DNA of 13,534 nt. It comes from Dehalococcoidales bacterium (lineage in GTDB: Bacteria > Chloroflexota > Dehalococcoidia > Dehalococcoidales > UBA3254). Position 1 is the stretch's first letter. Each line of letters starts with the position of its first letter. Below, piece after piece: positions 1 through 6,714 of this stretch. Under the pieces are notes generated by a model, which saw only the letters and a list, made by a program, of their open reading frames with translations, ran no database searches and had not been told where the DNA came from. Position numbers and translations under genes: made by a program. The stretch is from the NCBI GenBank assembly GCA_016926695.1, contig JAFGOB010000173.1, forward strand, positions 1 through 13,534. The letters are read 5' to 3'.

Positions 1-229
1 AAGCAGGAAGATATGCTGAGGGAAATAAACCCACTCCTATTGAAAAAATGTAGTGTATAAAATCAAGGGTAAAGTCAGGTCATTTAACTTCGCTCGGTAA
101 ATCGGTAATCACTTTGGGACTTAGACTCAAAGAGCTGTTTGTAGTACCCAGTTTGGCCGGATTTAAGGTTTTTTCTTTTTAAAGTCTTGCCATATCCGAG
201 CAAGAGTTTATTTTTAAGGTATTAATATA
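1..229. other. left edge, no gene recognised
   Basis: I see no recognisable gene here. Frame 1 of the plus strand is open from the window edge to a TAA at 58-60 and would give a 19-residue tail (KQEDMLREINPLLLKKCSV). This could be the end of a gene starting outside the window, but it is too short to assign. The rest is A/T-rich, with no hairpin followed by a T-run that I would call a terminator. Confidence 0.4.
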
Positions 230-645
230 TTATAATCTGCCAGTTGCGACTATCCGCTGTAACACCTCCTCTTTGCTCAATCCGGCCCTTTTTAACCGCA
301 GGGAGACAAACCGGCGGCCAGTTTTTTATGGAAAGCCTCGGACAGGTCTTTAGCCGTCTCTGTGTAAATGCCTGGCGGTAGCTACCACATTACAAATTGT
401 TTGTAATGGTATGTTATGGGGCCTACGGCCAATAGGCTTACCTGACCTGGTGCCGTGCGCCTGGGCATAACTGATACCTTCATTGACCCGGAACAGGGTT
501 AAGTCCTTTTCACACTGTGCTACTGCCGCCAGTATTTTAAAGACCAGCATGCCGTTCGGCGTAGTAGTATCGATGGCGCTGTCCATCAGCGACCGGAAAC
601 CCGCGTTATAGCTGTTGAGCATGGCAATGGTATTAGCGGCATGGG
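230..645 (-). pseudogene. serine recombinase (resolvase/invertase) C-terminal remnant
   Basis: The minus strand from about 645 down to 353 encodes the end of a resolvase catalytic domain and its long E-helix. The signature GFRSL-x-DSAIDTTTPNG is followed by LVFKILAAVAQCEKDL and a linker ending SGKPIGRR, as in Tn3/Hin-type serine recombinases. In-frame similarity continues upstream of the ATG at 622, back to about 645 (residues NSVTHAANTIA). The N-terminal two-thirds, including the nucleophilic serine, is therefore missing rather than merely mis-started. The frame stops at 350-352. After a frame change, a basic helix-like tail (LKRAGLSKEEVLQRIVATGRL) runs to a TAA at 230-232, which suggests a frameshift in the DNA-binding part. 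It is probably the residue of a transposon or integrative element and should be non-functional. The family call is firm; the frameshifted tail is less certain. Confidence 0.75.
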
Positions 646-742
646 TGACTGAGTTTTACCGTACAATAGTTTTTGCCTCTAAAAGTTACTTTTTAGTTGT
701 CCGGATTGGGCTGCCCAGATCTGAGAAAACTAAACCAGGAAA

Positions 743-751
743 TGATATAAT
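743..751 (+). promoter_or_regulatory. extended -10 promoter for the mntA-hepT pair
   Basis: TGATATAAT at 743-751 fits the extended -10 form TGnTATAAT perfectly. No good -35 box lies 16-18 bp upstream, which is tolerated by extended -10 promoters. Transcription would begin near 758, about 65 bp before the nucleotidyltransferase start codon. The assignment is from sequence only. Confidence 0.5.
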
Positions 752-823
752 TCTAAATAATCCGAGTTGTCCTCAATTTTGGCAAATGGATAAACGCTGG
801 CGCTGGATCAAGGTATTGGAACA

Positions 824-1129
824 ATGAAAAAGCAAATGGTTCCTTTAGATAGGGCGATCGAAGAACTGCGTCAAAGACTGCCGGATCTCGAAAAACGCTA
901 CAAAGTAAAATCACTCGGAGTCTTTGGCTCCTATGTACGTGGAGAACAGCACTCTAGAAGTGATCTGGATTTATTAGTGGAGTTCTACGATCCTCCTAGC
1001 CTTCTTAAGTTTATAGAGCTAGAGTACTATTTAAGCGATTTACTTGGGATGAAAGTAGACCTGGTGATGAAGGATGCTTTGAAACCGGCAATTGGCAAAA
1101 AAATCCTGAGAGAAGTTATTGCGGTATGA
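824..1129 (+). CDS. mntA: MntA-type minimal nucleotidyltransferase antitoxin
   Basis: This 101-residue protein has the minimal nucleotidyltransferase fold (Pol beta superfamily). The signature G35-S36 then D47-L-D49 (GSYVRGEQHSRSDLDLLV) provides the nucleotide loop and two metal-binding aspartates, and D79 in KVDLV is the likely third acidic residue. In characterised type VII toxin-antitoxin systems, MntA uses ATP to AMPylate a tyrosine of the HepT toxin and so silences it. The neighbouring HepT gene starts inside the last codons, in an ATGA overlap at 1126-1129, which implies translational coupling. Length is normal for the family and every signature residue is present, so the gene looks intact amid decayed neighbours. 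The ribosome binding site is modest (AAGG at 810-813, 10 bp from the ATG). Confidence 0.88.
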   Translation: MKKQMVPLDRAIEELRQRLPDLEKRYKVKSLGVFGSYVRGEQHSRSDLDLLVEFYDPPSLLKFIELEYYLSDLLGMKVDLVMKDALKPAIGKKILREVIAV

Positions 1130-1482
1130 AGCAGAATCGTGAATTTACGGATTATCTCAAGGATATTTCGGATGCTATTGAAAAAGTTCAGCAATTCGTT
1201 GAGGGAATGGATTACGAAAAGTTTTCGCATGATTCCAAAACCGTATTTGCTGTAATCAGAGCACTGGAAATAATTGGAGAAGCATCTAAGAAAATACCTG
1301 AGACTATGAAACGAGAATATCCTGATTTACCCTGGCGAGGGATGGCTGGCATTCGAGATAAATTAATCCATGAATATTTTGGAATGAATTTACAGGTAGT
1401 TTGGAACACTGTCAATGAAGATATCCCTAAATTGAAACCTGGTATAGCTGCAATGCTAGAAAAAATCGAACGGCAAGACTAA
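1126..1482 (+). CDS. hepT: HepT-type ribonuclease toxin (DUF86)
   Basis: This is a 118-residue all-helical HEPN-superfamily protein. The catalytic RX4HXY motif is complete as R77-DKLI-H82-E-Y84 (RDKLIHEYFGM). The preceding segment ALEIIGEASKKIP and the later VVWNTVNEDIPKLK are typical of the DUF86/HepT family. HepT toxins are RNases that form dimers, and the motif tyrosine is the residue AMPylated by the partner MntA. The start codon overlaps the mntA stop (ATGA), so the toxin is made only after the antitoxin on the same transcript. Length matches the family and no damage is seen. The pair is either a resident stability module or was brought in by the mobile element whose recombinase remnant lies just to the left. 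Confidence 0.88.
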   Translation: MKQNREFTDYLKDISDAIEKVQQFVEGMDYEKFSHDSKTVFAVIRALEIIGEASKKIPETMKREYPDLPWRGMAGIRDKLIHEYFGMNLQVVWNTVNEDIPKLKPGIAAMLEKIERQD

Positions 1483-1677
1483 GAACACTATCTGATGAGA
1501 AAGATAAAGGCTACTAATTTTAAGGAATTTGAAGCAGCATTACTTCAGGATCCAGAAATTTTTAAAGATTATATGGACCTGAAACCAAAATATGATTTGG
1601 CACAAGAACTACTAAAAAAGAGAAACAAGTTTCGTCCAGATAGGTAAATGTCTTGTCAGAGCACTCCGATAGTGTTC
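1483..1677. repeat. 10-bp inverted repeat flanking the antitoxin fragment
   Basis: GAACACTATC at 1483-1492 and its exact reverse complement GATAGTGTTC at 1668-1677 bracket the small reading frame at 1495-1647. The arms lie directly after the hepT stop and shortly after the fragment's stop. They could mark the ends of a small inserted or excised unit. A 10-bp match at this spacing could also arise by chance, and no target duplication is visible. Confidence 0.3.
1495..1647 (+). pseudogene. truncated HigA/XRE-type antitoxin N-terminus
   Basis: This small frame encodes 50 residues starting MRKIKATNFKEFEAALLQDP. The sequence LLQDPEIFKDYMDLKPKYDLAQELLKKR resembles the helical N-terminus that precedes the helix-turn-helix of HigA-like antitoxins, where the usual pattern is L-x-D-P-E-x-x-x-x-Y-x-x-L-x-P-x-Y-x-L then 'I/L-x-x-A/K-R'. 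The helix-turn-helix that should follow is absent: the frame ends FRPDR and stops. It is most likely a remnant unable to bind DNA. It could still act as a small protein, but there is no good ribosome binding site, since only 12 bp separate it from the hepT stop. No toxin partner (RelE/HigB) is adjacent. The family assignment is from remembered consensus, not a search. Confidence 0.45.
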
Positions 1678-1709
1678 AACAGCATATCAGAAGTACCGGT
1701 TCAATTTCA

Positions 1710-1973
1710 ATGAGTTCAAATACTCCAAAAAGAAATATTTCAACAGTTGAGGTCACCAACATATCTGCCCATGGTATCTGACTATTAACAGATGATAAAG
1801 AGCTCTTCATGACTTATGAATAGTTCCCGTGGTTTAAAAACGCCACGATAGCTCAAGTAACCAATGTGGAAGAACCCCAAAAGGGGCATTTTTACTGGCC
1901 GGACCTCGATGTTGACCTGACTGTTGATATTATCGAACACCCGGAAAGATATCACTTAAAAGCAAAAGTATAG
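1710..1973 (+). pseudogene. DUF2442 protein, broken by two in-frame stops
   Basis: Reading from the ATG at 1710 gives a clear DUF2442-type protein of 87 codons. The start includes ISTVEVTNISAHGI, the middle LLTDDKELFMTYE, then FPWFKNATIAQV, and the end GHFYWPDLDVDLTVDIIEHP. The pattern 'FPWFK-x-A-x-I' followed by a 'W-P-x-L-D-V-D-L' block is typical of the family, which is small, uncharacterised and often paired with DUF4160 or toxin-antitoxin genes. The frame carries a TGA at 1779-1781, where the family normally has tryptophan, and a TAG at 1821-1823. No frameshift is needed, so the damage is two point mutations and the loss may be recent. No DUF4160 partner is visible next to it. It is not expected to yield a full protein. 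Confidence 0.75.
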
Positions 1974-2330
1974 CGCCCGATAATACTGTGGGAAGAGAAA
2001 GCTGCATGTGATCTTTATCTGGCTGCAACGGGAGTAATTTTACGGAGGAAAGGCAAAGCGAAATATCCTAGTGCATAGAGAGACAAGGCCTGTCCCGCAA
2101 AACGCAAAATAGATCGCCTGCCCACCCTCAATAGTCCAGATTTAGGAAATTGAGGTTGTTGAAGAGATTGACCAGTGTGCTGTTACACGCGTGGAAATCG
2201 GATGCTTGATCACTTCTGCGAAACCTGGAATTTGCTTTTTTGACGATCAATGACAAAAAGTTTGAACATTATCTGGCCAGTATATGAAACCATCAGGTAC
2301 GCTAGACGGATGAGACATCCCAGATATGCA
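1974..2330. other. intergenic stretch without a recognisable gene
   Basis: I see no intact gene in this stretch. Short open segments exist, for example after a TAG near 2145 to a TGA near 2250 on the plus strand. They lack start codons or recognisable motifs, and the region is rich in stops in all frames that I read. It may be further decayed accessory DNA. Confidence 0.5.
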
Positions 2331-2370
2331 TTGCATGTTTGTTGTCATATATGACATAATAGGCGTTAAG
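2331..2370 (+). promoter_or_regulatory. promoter with palindromic operator, upstream of flavoprotein 1
   Basis: TTGCAT (2331-2336) and CATAAT (2355-2360) are separated by 18 bp and form a plausible sigma-A promoter. A perfect 14-bp palindrome, TGTCATATATGACA, fills 2343-2356 between and into the -10 box, where a bound repressor would block polymerase. From 2344 to 2370 the sequence is identical over 27 bp to 7885-7911, upstream of the paralogous gene. There too the same -35/-10 boxes lie 18 bp apart. Conservation within otherwise diverged leaders supports a regulatory role. Confidence 0.6.
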
Positions 2371-2594
2371 GTTATCAGCGGGCGGTTCTTTTACTTGTCT
2401 CAGGTTGCCTGTCTGCTTTATCGGAATATTTAATGCCTTTTATCATACTAATCAGATGCACAAAATATACTTCGTGGGAGAAACATATCTTTATTTCAGA
2501 AATGCTGTTTCGATCCGGCCGGCGATGAGCTTTGAGGTCTTACCTTTCCTGAAAATGATATAAGGCCAACGAAAAAAATTAAAAGGATCATATG
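2371..2594 (+). promoter_or_regulatory. conserved 5' leader of flavoprotein 1
   Basis: This roughly 220-bp leader aligns with 8050-8247 before the second flavoprotein. Conserved blocks include GTCTCAGG (2397-2404), ACTTCGT followed by GGAGAAACA around 2470-2487, and a 25-bp block at about 2549-2573 just before the ribosome binding site AAAAGGA. Part of that block (TGATATAAG, 2556-2564) resembles an extended -10. No conserved leader peptide is seen. The similarity may reflect recent duplication rather than function. Confidence 0.4.
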
Positions 2595-4109
2595 ATGCAA
2601 GAAATAAAATGGGAAAAAGAGTACGACGTCGTTATAGCAGGCTACGGAGGCTCTGGTATCTCTGCTGCCATTACTGCTCATGATAACGGCGCCAAAGTAG
2701 TGATCCTGGAGAAAGCGCCTTACCCTGGGGGAGGGCAGACTCGGACATCTGGCCTGGGGACATGTTTTGCCATCGATCCGGAAGGAGCGGCCAGATACCT
2801 CCATGCGATGTGTTCTATCGGATTGAAAAGCGCGGACGTATCTGCCGCATTGTCGGTTACTCCTTTTGAAGATTGCCTGGTCCTCATGAATGAATTAGCC
2901 GGGAACCCGGAATGGCTCAAATCGATGGGAGTCGATCATTCAGTACAAGAGGTAAGTACTGCCTCTTTCACTACTTTCCCGGGAGCAGAATCCTTCGGTC
3001 ACTGTACGATAAAAGGATTCGGTACTCAGTTTTTGAATACTATGAAAACGCAAATCGAGAAAAGAGGCATAGAAGTCTTTTTTGAAACTCAGGCTATAGA
3101 ACTGATACAAAACGCCGAAACCAGAGAAATCACAGGTATCTATGCTATCGATCGGCAGAATAAAAAGATGGCTATCAAAGCCAGAAAAGGAGTTGTGCTT
3201 TGTACCGGCGGGTTTGAATTCGATGAAGAAATGAAAGCCAACTATCTCCGACCATATCCGCTGAAATTCTCAGGCTGGCCTTATAACACCGGGGACGGTA
3301 TCAGGATGGCCCAGAAAGCAGGAGCTGATCTCTGGCATATGAATACAATGGTCGGTTACCTAAATATCTGGGTCCCCGAGCATAAACCAGCCTGGTTATT
3401 GCATTTTTACCAGGGTATCTGGGTCAATAAATATGGCAGGAGATATACAAATGAATGTATCAGATTCAGCCATAACTGGTGGTTGAAAAACCACGATTTC
3501 AACCTCGATGAACCGGGCTATTCCTCGATTCCTTCCTATTTGGTCTTCGATGAAGAGACTAGAAAGAAAGGTCCGGTAGCCGGTGTTTCTTCTTCTGACT
3601 TACATGGAATCCGGGGTCTTCAGACTTATCCTCCTGAATTAGGAGGTTATCCTGAAGGTTGGAGCCGGGATAACCTGCGGGAAATTCAAAAAGGCTGGGT
3701 CAAGAAGGCCGATACTATAGAAGAGCTTGGAAGGCTCATCGGGGACAAAATGGATCCCGTAATTCTCCGGCAGACTGTGGACAGCTACAATTGTTATTGT
3801 GAACAGGGAAATGATCCCGAATTCGGCCGCCAGCCACAGTATTTAAAACCCCTGCTAACCCCTCCCTTTTACGCGGTTGCCCTGTATCCGGGAGGAATAA
3901 ATACATGCGGAGGTCCGCGGAGAAACGGTTACGGACAGGTACTTGACCCATATAAAAAGATCATACACAGGTTATTTTCTGCCGGAGAGATGGGGTCGAT
4001 TTGCGGTAATATATATGCGATAGGGGGGCTGAATGCCGGCGAAATGTTGGCCTCCGGTCGTCTGGCTGGAAGGAGTGCATCTGCTTTGCAAAGCTGGGAG
4101 CAAGCTTAA
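2595..4109 (+). CDS. FAD-dependent oxidoreductase, KstD/fumarate-reductase superfamily (copy 1)
   Basis: This is a 504-residue flavoprotein of the FAD_binding_2 family. The N-terminal Rossmann motif is GYGGSG (16-21), with E39 in VVILEKA as the ribose-binding acid, and the C-terminal FAD block reads SAGEMGSICGNIYAIGG...SGRLAG. The arginine that acts as proton donor in fumarate and urocanate reductases (NR-LGG context) is missing. Instead Y474 with a glycine four residues later matches the Tyr-x3-Gly of 3-ketosteroid delta-1-dehydrogenases, which fits a dehydrogenase or enone reductase acting on a cyclic ketone; this is inference. No signal peptide, covalent-flavin motif or haem site is seen, so it should be cytoplasmic. 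I chose the second of two adjacent ATGs because AAAAGGA then sits 7 bp away, and the paralogue starts at the same residue. It is the first gene of the operon. Confidence 0.85.
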   Translation: MQEIKWEKEYDVVIAGYGGSGISAAITAHDNGAKVVILEKAPYPGGGQTRTSGLGTCFAIDPEGAARYLHAMCSIGLKSADVSAALSVTPFEDCLVLMNELAGNPEWLKSMGVDHSVQEVSTASFTTFPGAESFGHCTIKGFGTQFLNTMKTQIEKRGIEVFFETQAIELIQNAETREITGIYAIDRQNKKMAIKARKGVVLCTGGFEFDEEMKANYLRPYPLKFSGWPYNTGDGIRMAQKAGADLWHMNTMVGYLNIWVPEHKPAWLLHFYQGIWVNKYGRRYTNECIRFSHNWWLKNHDFNLDEPGYSSIPSYLVFDEETRKKGPVAGVSSSDLHGIRGLQTYPPELGGYPEGWSRDNLREIQKGWVKKADTIEELGRLIGDKMDPVILRQTVDSYNCYCEQGNDPEFGRQPQYLKPLLTPPFYAVALYPGGINTCGGPRRNGYGQVLDPYKKIIHRLFSAGEMGSICGNIYAIGGLNAGEMLASGRLAGRSASALQSWEQA

Positions 4110-4180
4110 CAAAGACAGGAACACCAGAAAACAGCATCTTAGCAGAAGTAGTCCGCTGGATTTTGGGAACCAGTAGGTCT

Positions 4181-4858
4181 ATGGGGAAATATCAGGAGAA
4201 TACGATTCAGCAGAAAACTGAAATACCGAAAACTATTGACCCTGAAAAGATGGCGCTGCTGTTAATACACTGGCAAAATTCGGTTGCGGCTCGAGGCGGC
4301 ATAAGGAGCGGAGTTATGCCTGAAAGGCTGGCAGATGCACAGACTATTGAGCATAGCCAAGAGGTGCTTCGAGCAAGCCGGGGAAAAAAGATGCTAGTGA
4401 TTTTCATCAATGCCTGTTTCAGGCCAGGTTCTCCTGAAATGCCTTCTATTCGTCTTCAGTCAGCCGTGGACAACGCCAGGGCTGAAGCTTATTTGAAAGG
4501 AACCTGGGGAGCGGAAAATATTGAGGAGCTCAAGCCATCGGACAATGATATAGTAATCAACAACTTTTCTTCAAGCGGCTTCTGCTACACCGAGCTGGAC
4601 CTTATTTTGCGCAACAAAGGCATAACCCATCTGGTCTTGAGCGGCGTAGCCACCAACTGGGCTGTTGAGTCTACCGCCCGGGATGGTTCCAACAGAGGTT
4701 ATATTGTTTATACGCTCGGTGATTGCTGTAATAGCTTGAATCAAGAAATGCATGACTGGACACTCAAAAACATTTTACCGGCACTTGGTGCAGTACTTGA
4801 CTCGAAGACCTATATTACTTCTTTGAGTAACCATATTCGGAAATCAAACTCGCACTAA
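4181..4858 (+). CDS. isochorismatase-fold protein with replaced catalytic residues
   Basis: This 225-residue protein follows the isochorismatase/cysteine hydrolase pattern: MALLLIHWQNS, then an alpha/beta core, DIVINNFSSSGFCYTELDLILRNKG, and GVATNWAVESTARD. Family members normally carry Asp in 'L-x-x-D-x-Q', Lys in 'V-x-x-K-x-x-x-S-A-F', and often Cys in 'T-x-x-C-V'. Here those places hold H30, N128 and A161. The protein therefore probably does not hydrolyse amides by the classical Asp-Lys-Cys route. It could be a binding protein, or use different chemistry. Some relatives such as EntB and PhzD lack the Cys but keep Asp and Lys. A TTG at 4163 would add six residues; ATG 4181 (weak site AGTAGG) is preferred. 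It lies 71 bp behind flavoprotein 1 on the same strand. Confidence 0.75.
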   Translation: MGKYQENTIQQKTEIPKTIDPEKMALLLIHWQNSVAARGGIRSGVMPERLADAQTIEHSQEVLRASRGKKMLVIFINACFRPGSPEMPSIRLQSAVDNARAEAYLKGTWGAENIEELKPSDNDIVINNFSSSGFCYTELDLILRNKGITHLVLSGVATNWAVESTARDGSNRGYIVYTLGDCCNSLNQEMHDWTLKNILPALGAVLDSKTYITSLSNHIRKSNSH

Positions 4859-4945
4859 TTTGATGAATTTCACAATAAATTAATCCTATTTTTTGGATTG
4901 CTTCTATACTCAGACAAAAACAAAATATCGGAAAAAGGGGCCGCC

Positions 4946-5416
4946 ATGGAGTTGCAACCAGTGAAGCCAATCCTTGAATTTCTCTTTCGGGCTGCCGTAA
5001 ACATCGGGCCTGCCAGTCAGGTAAGCAAGATTCCCGCAGGTGAACGGCGCTTTATTCCTATTACAGGCGGTTCATTTAAAGGACAAAGGCTATCCGGAGA
5101 GGTGCTTCCTGGAGGCGCTGACTGGCAACTGATAAGACCGGATGGTTCAGCAATTCTGCACGCGCGATACACACTGCGTACGAAGGATGAGTCGCTCATC
5201 TATGTTGAAAATAAAGGGATTCGCCGGGGCGATCCAGATGTACTGGCGCAACTGGCGCGTGGCGAGGCGGTAGACCCGTCCAGGTATTACTTCCGTACTG
5301 TACCTCAGTTCGAAACCGGAGTATCAAAATACGCCTGGCTGAATAATATTATTTCAGTATGTTCCGGGATGCGATTGGTCGATTCGGTTATTATTGATTT
5401 TTATCAAGTTTTCTGA
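4946..5416 (+). CDS. DUF3237 domain protein
   Basis: This 156-residue protein matches the DUF3237 consensus almost throughout. It has an N-terminal LEFLFRAAVNIGPA, then IPITGGSFKGQRLSGEVLPGGADW, YTLRTKDESLIYVENKGIR, YYFRTVPQFETG and KYAWLNN. The family forms a small beta-barrel of unknown activity. In my experience it sits near genes for aromatic or cyclic-compound breakdown, so a lipocalin-like binding or isomerase role is possible, but no reaction is established. The start is ATG 4946, preceded by AAAAAGGGG about 5 bp upstream. An upstream TTG at 4898 would add 16 unconserved residues and is rejected. It follows the hydrolase-fold gene by 87 bp and precedes the dehydrogenase by 45 bp. Nothing looks damaged. 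Confidence 0.85.
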   Translation: MELQPVKPILEFLFRAAVNIGPASQVSKIPAGERRFIPITGGSFKGQRLSGEVLPGGADWQLIRPDGSAILHARYTLRTKDESLIYVENKGIRRGDPDVLAQLARGEAVDPSRYYFRTVPQFETGVSKYAWLNNIISVCSGMRLVDSVIIDFYQVF

Positions 5417-5461
5417 TAATCATACTTTGGCAACTTTACAAGCTAAAAAAGAGGTTGAAAA

Positions 5462-6526
5462 ATGGATAAACTACCGGAAACTATGAAAGCCCTGGTGGCA
5501 TATTCTCCTGACAAATACGTTCTTGAAACGGATTGGCCGCGACCTGTGCCGGGCCCGGGTGAGATAGTGATTAAGGTGGAAGCTTGCGGAGTCTGTGCCG
5601 GGGATGTAAAGGCCAGGCACGGAGCGGAGCGTTTTTGGAAAAACTTCGTAGTCCCACCTTTTGTTCCGGGCCATGAGTTTGTCGGCTATATTGCCGAGCT
5701 TGGCCAGGGTGTGGCGGGTCTTAATGTTGGAGACCGGGTAGTTTCCGAACAGATAGTTCCCTGCGGCAAGTGCCTGTTCTGCCAGACTGGCAAGTACTGG
5801 ATGTGTGAGGTGCATGATATTTTCGGCTTCAGGCCCCATGTCAACGGCGGTATGGCGGAATATATGCGCCTGCCGGCCAATGCCCGTACCTTTAAAATCC
5901 CTCAGGACCTGCCAATCGGGAAGGCCATACTGGTCGAGCCTTACGCCTGTTCCAAACACGCCGTAGACCGCGCTCAGATCGGGTTGGAGGACGTGGTTGT
6001 AATATCAGGTTGTGGAACGCTGGGTCTGGGAATGGTAGGAATTGCCAGATTGAAAAACCCTGAACTGCTGATCGCCCTGGATATCAAAGACGATCGGCTG
6101 AAAAAAGCCAGAAAATTCGGCGCGGATCTGGCCTGGAATCCGGAAAAAGTCAACGTGGTAGATGAAATTAAAAAAGTAACCGGGGGATATGGCTGCGATA
6201 TATATATTGAAGCAACAGGATATCCTTCCAGCGTTCTTCAGGGCATGGAAATAATCCGTAAACTGGGACGCTTTATCGAATTCAGTGTATTCGCTCAGCC
6301 TACCCAGCTTGACTGGTCGATTATTGGTGACCAGAAGGAACTGGATGTTCTGGGATCACACCTCAGCCCGTATTGTTTTCCAGCAGTCATCGATTGGATT
6401 CATCACGATAAAATTGGGACTGCCGGTGTTGCCGAGACATTCCTGCCCATCGATGACTGGGATAAAGCATTCAATATAGCAGGAAGCGGATTGGGCGGCG
6501 CTTTAAAGGTGGTTATCAAACCTTGA
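5462..6526 (+). CDS. zinc-dependent polyol dehydrogenase (erythritol/L-threitol dehydrogenase-like)
   Basis: This is a 354-residue medium-chain dehydrogenase. The catalytic zinc ligands are C45 (ACGVCAGD) and H71-E72 (PGHEF), with E159 (LVEPYAC) as the likely fourth. The structural zinc site is C101, C104, C107 and C115. The NAD-binding motif is GCGTLG at 183-188. The blocks AERFW, EQIVPCGKC, KYWMCEVHDIFGF, NGGMAEYMR and QKELDVLGSHLSPYCFPA are those I associate with erythritol/L-threitol dehydrogenases, which oxidise a sugar-alcohol hydroxyl with NAD+. The substrate here may instead be a cyclic alcohol made by the flavoproteins. Start ATG 5462 has AAAGAGG 7 bp upstream. It is the last gene of the first operon, and no clear terminator follows. 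Confidence 0.82.
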   Translation: MDKLPETMKALVAYSPDKYVLETDWPRPVPGPGEIVIKVEACGVCAGDVKARHGAERFWKNFVVPPFVPGHEFVGYIAELGQGVAGLNVGDRVVSEQIVPCGKCLFCQTGKYWMCEVHDIFGFRPHVNGGMAEYMRLPANARTFKIPQDLPIGKAILVEPYACSKHAVDRAQIGLEDVVVISGCGTLGLGMVGIARLKNPELLIALDIKDDRLKKARKFGADLAWNPEKVNVVDEIKKVTGGYGCDIYIEATGYPSSVLQGMEIIRKLGRFIEFSVFAQPTQLDWSIIGDQKELDVLGSHLSPYCFPAVIDWIHHDKIGTAGVAETFLPIDDWDKAFNIAGSGLGGALKVVIKP

Positions 6527-6607
6527 GTGCCATCAATACCGTTATGTTTCTATACTGGCCAGGAAGTATTACTGACGATGCTGCCTATTGATGATATTGA
6601 TTGTAAA

Positions 6608-6637
6608 TTGACAGGAGCACAATTGGTTTTGTATACT
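6608..6637 (+). promoter_or_regulatory. sigma-A promoter of the double-MarR gene
   Basis: A perfect -35 box TTGACA (6608-6613) and -10 box TATACT (6632-6637) are 18 bp apart. This is the best consensus promoter in the window. Initiation is expected near 6644, immediately before the pair of direct repeats at 6647-6677. The gene therefore has its own transcript, separate from the dehydrogenase operon upstream. Confidence 0.65.
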
Positions 6638-6646
6638 GTTTTCCGT

Positions 6647-6677
6647 TTAACGGATTGATTATCTGTTAACGAATTGA
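6647..6677 (+). promoter_or_regulatory. direct-repeat operator candidate
   Basis: TTAACGGATTGA (6647-6658) and TTAACGAATTGA (6666-6677) differ at one base, lie in the same orientation and repeat every 19 bp, close to two helix turns. They sit directly over the predicted start of transcription of the double-MarR gene, the usual place for autorepression. The sequence differs from the palindrome at the flavoprotein promoters. Binding by this or another regulator is inferred. Confidence 0.45.
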
Positions 6678-6714
6678 CATATTATCTCAGCCTGGGTTGT
6701 CTGCATTCTTTTCA

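Noticed and set aside
1..60. C-terminal 19 residues of a gene entering from the left
   Set aside because: The open frame is too short to tell from chance and shows no family motif.
615..827. 70-codon plus-strand frame before mntA
   Set aside because: It overlaps the recombinase remnant and the mntA promoter and has no motif or ribosome binding site.
2457..2567. A 36-codon leader peptide frame upstream of flavoprotein 1
   Set aside because: The aligned leader of copy 2 has an early stop in that frame and no matching peptide, so it is not conserved.
5471..5959. 162-codon minus-strand frame
   Set aside because: It is the shadow of the zinc dehydrogenase, whose catalytic motifs on the plus strand are complete.
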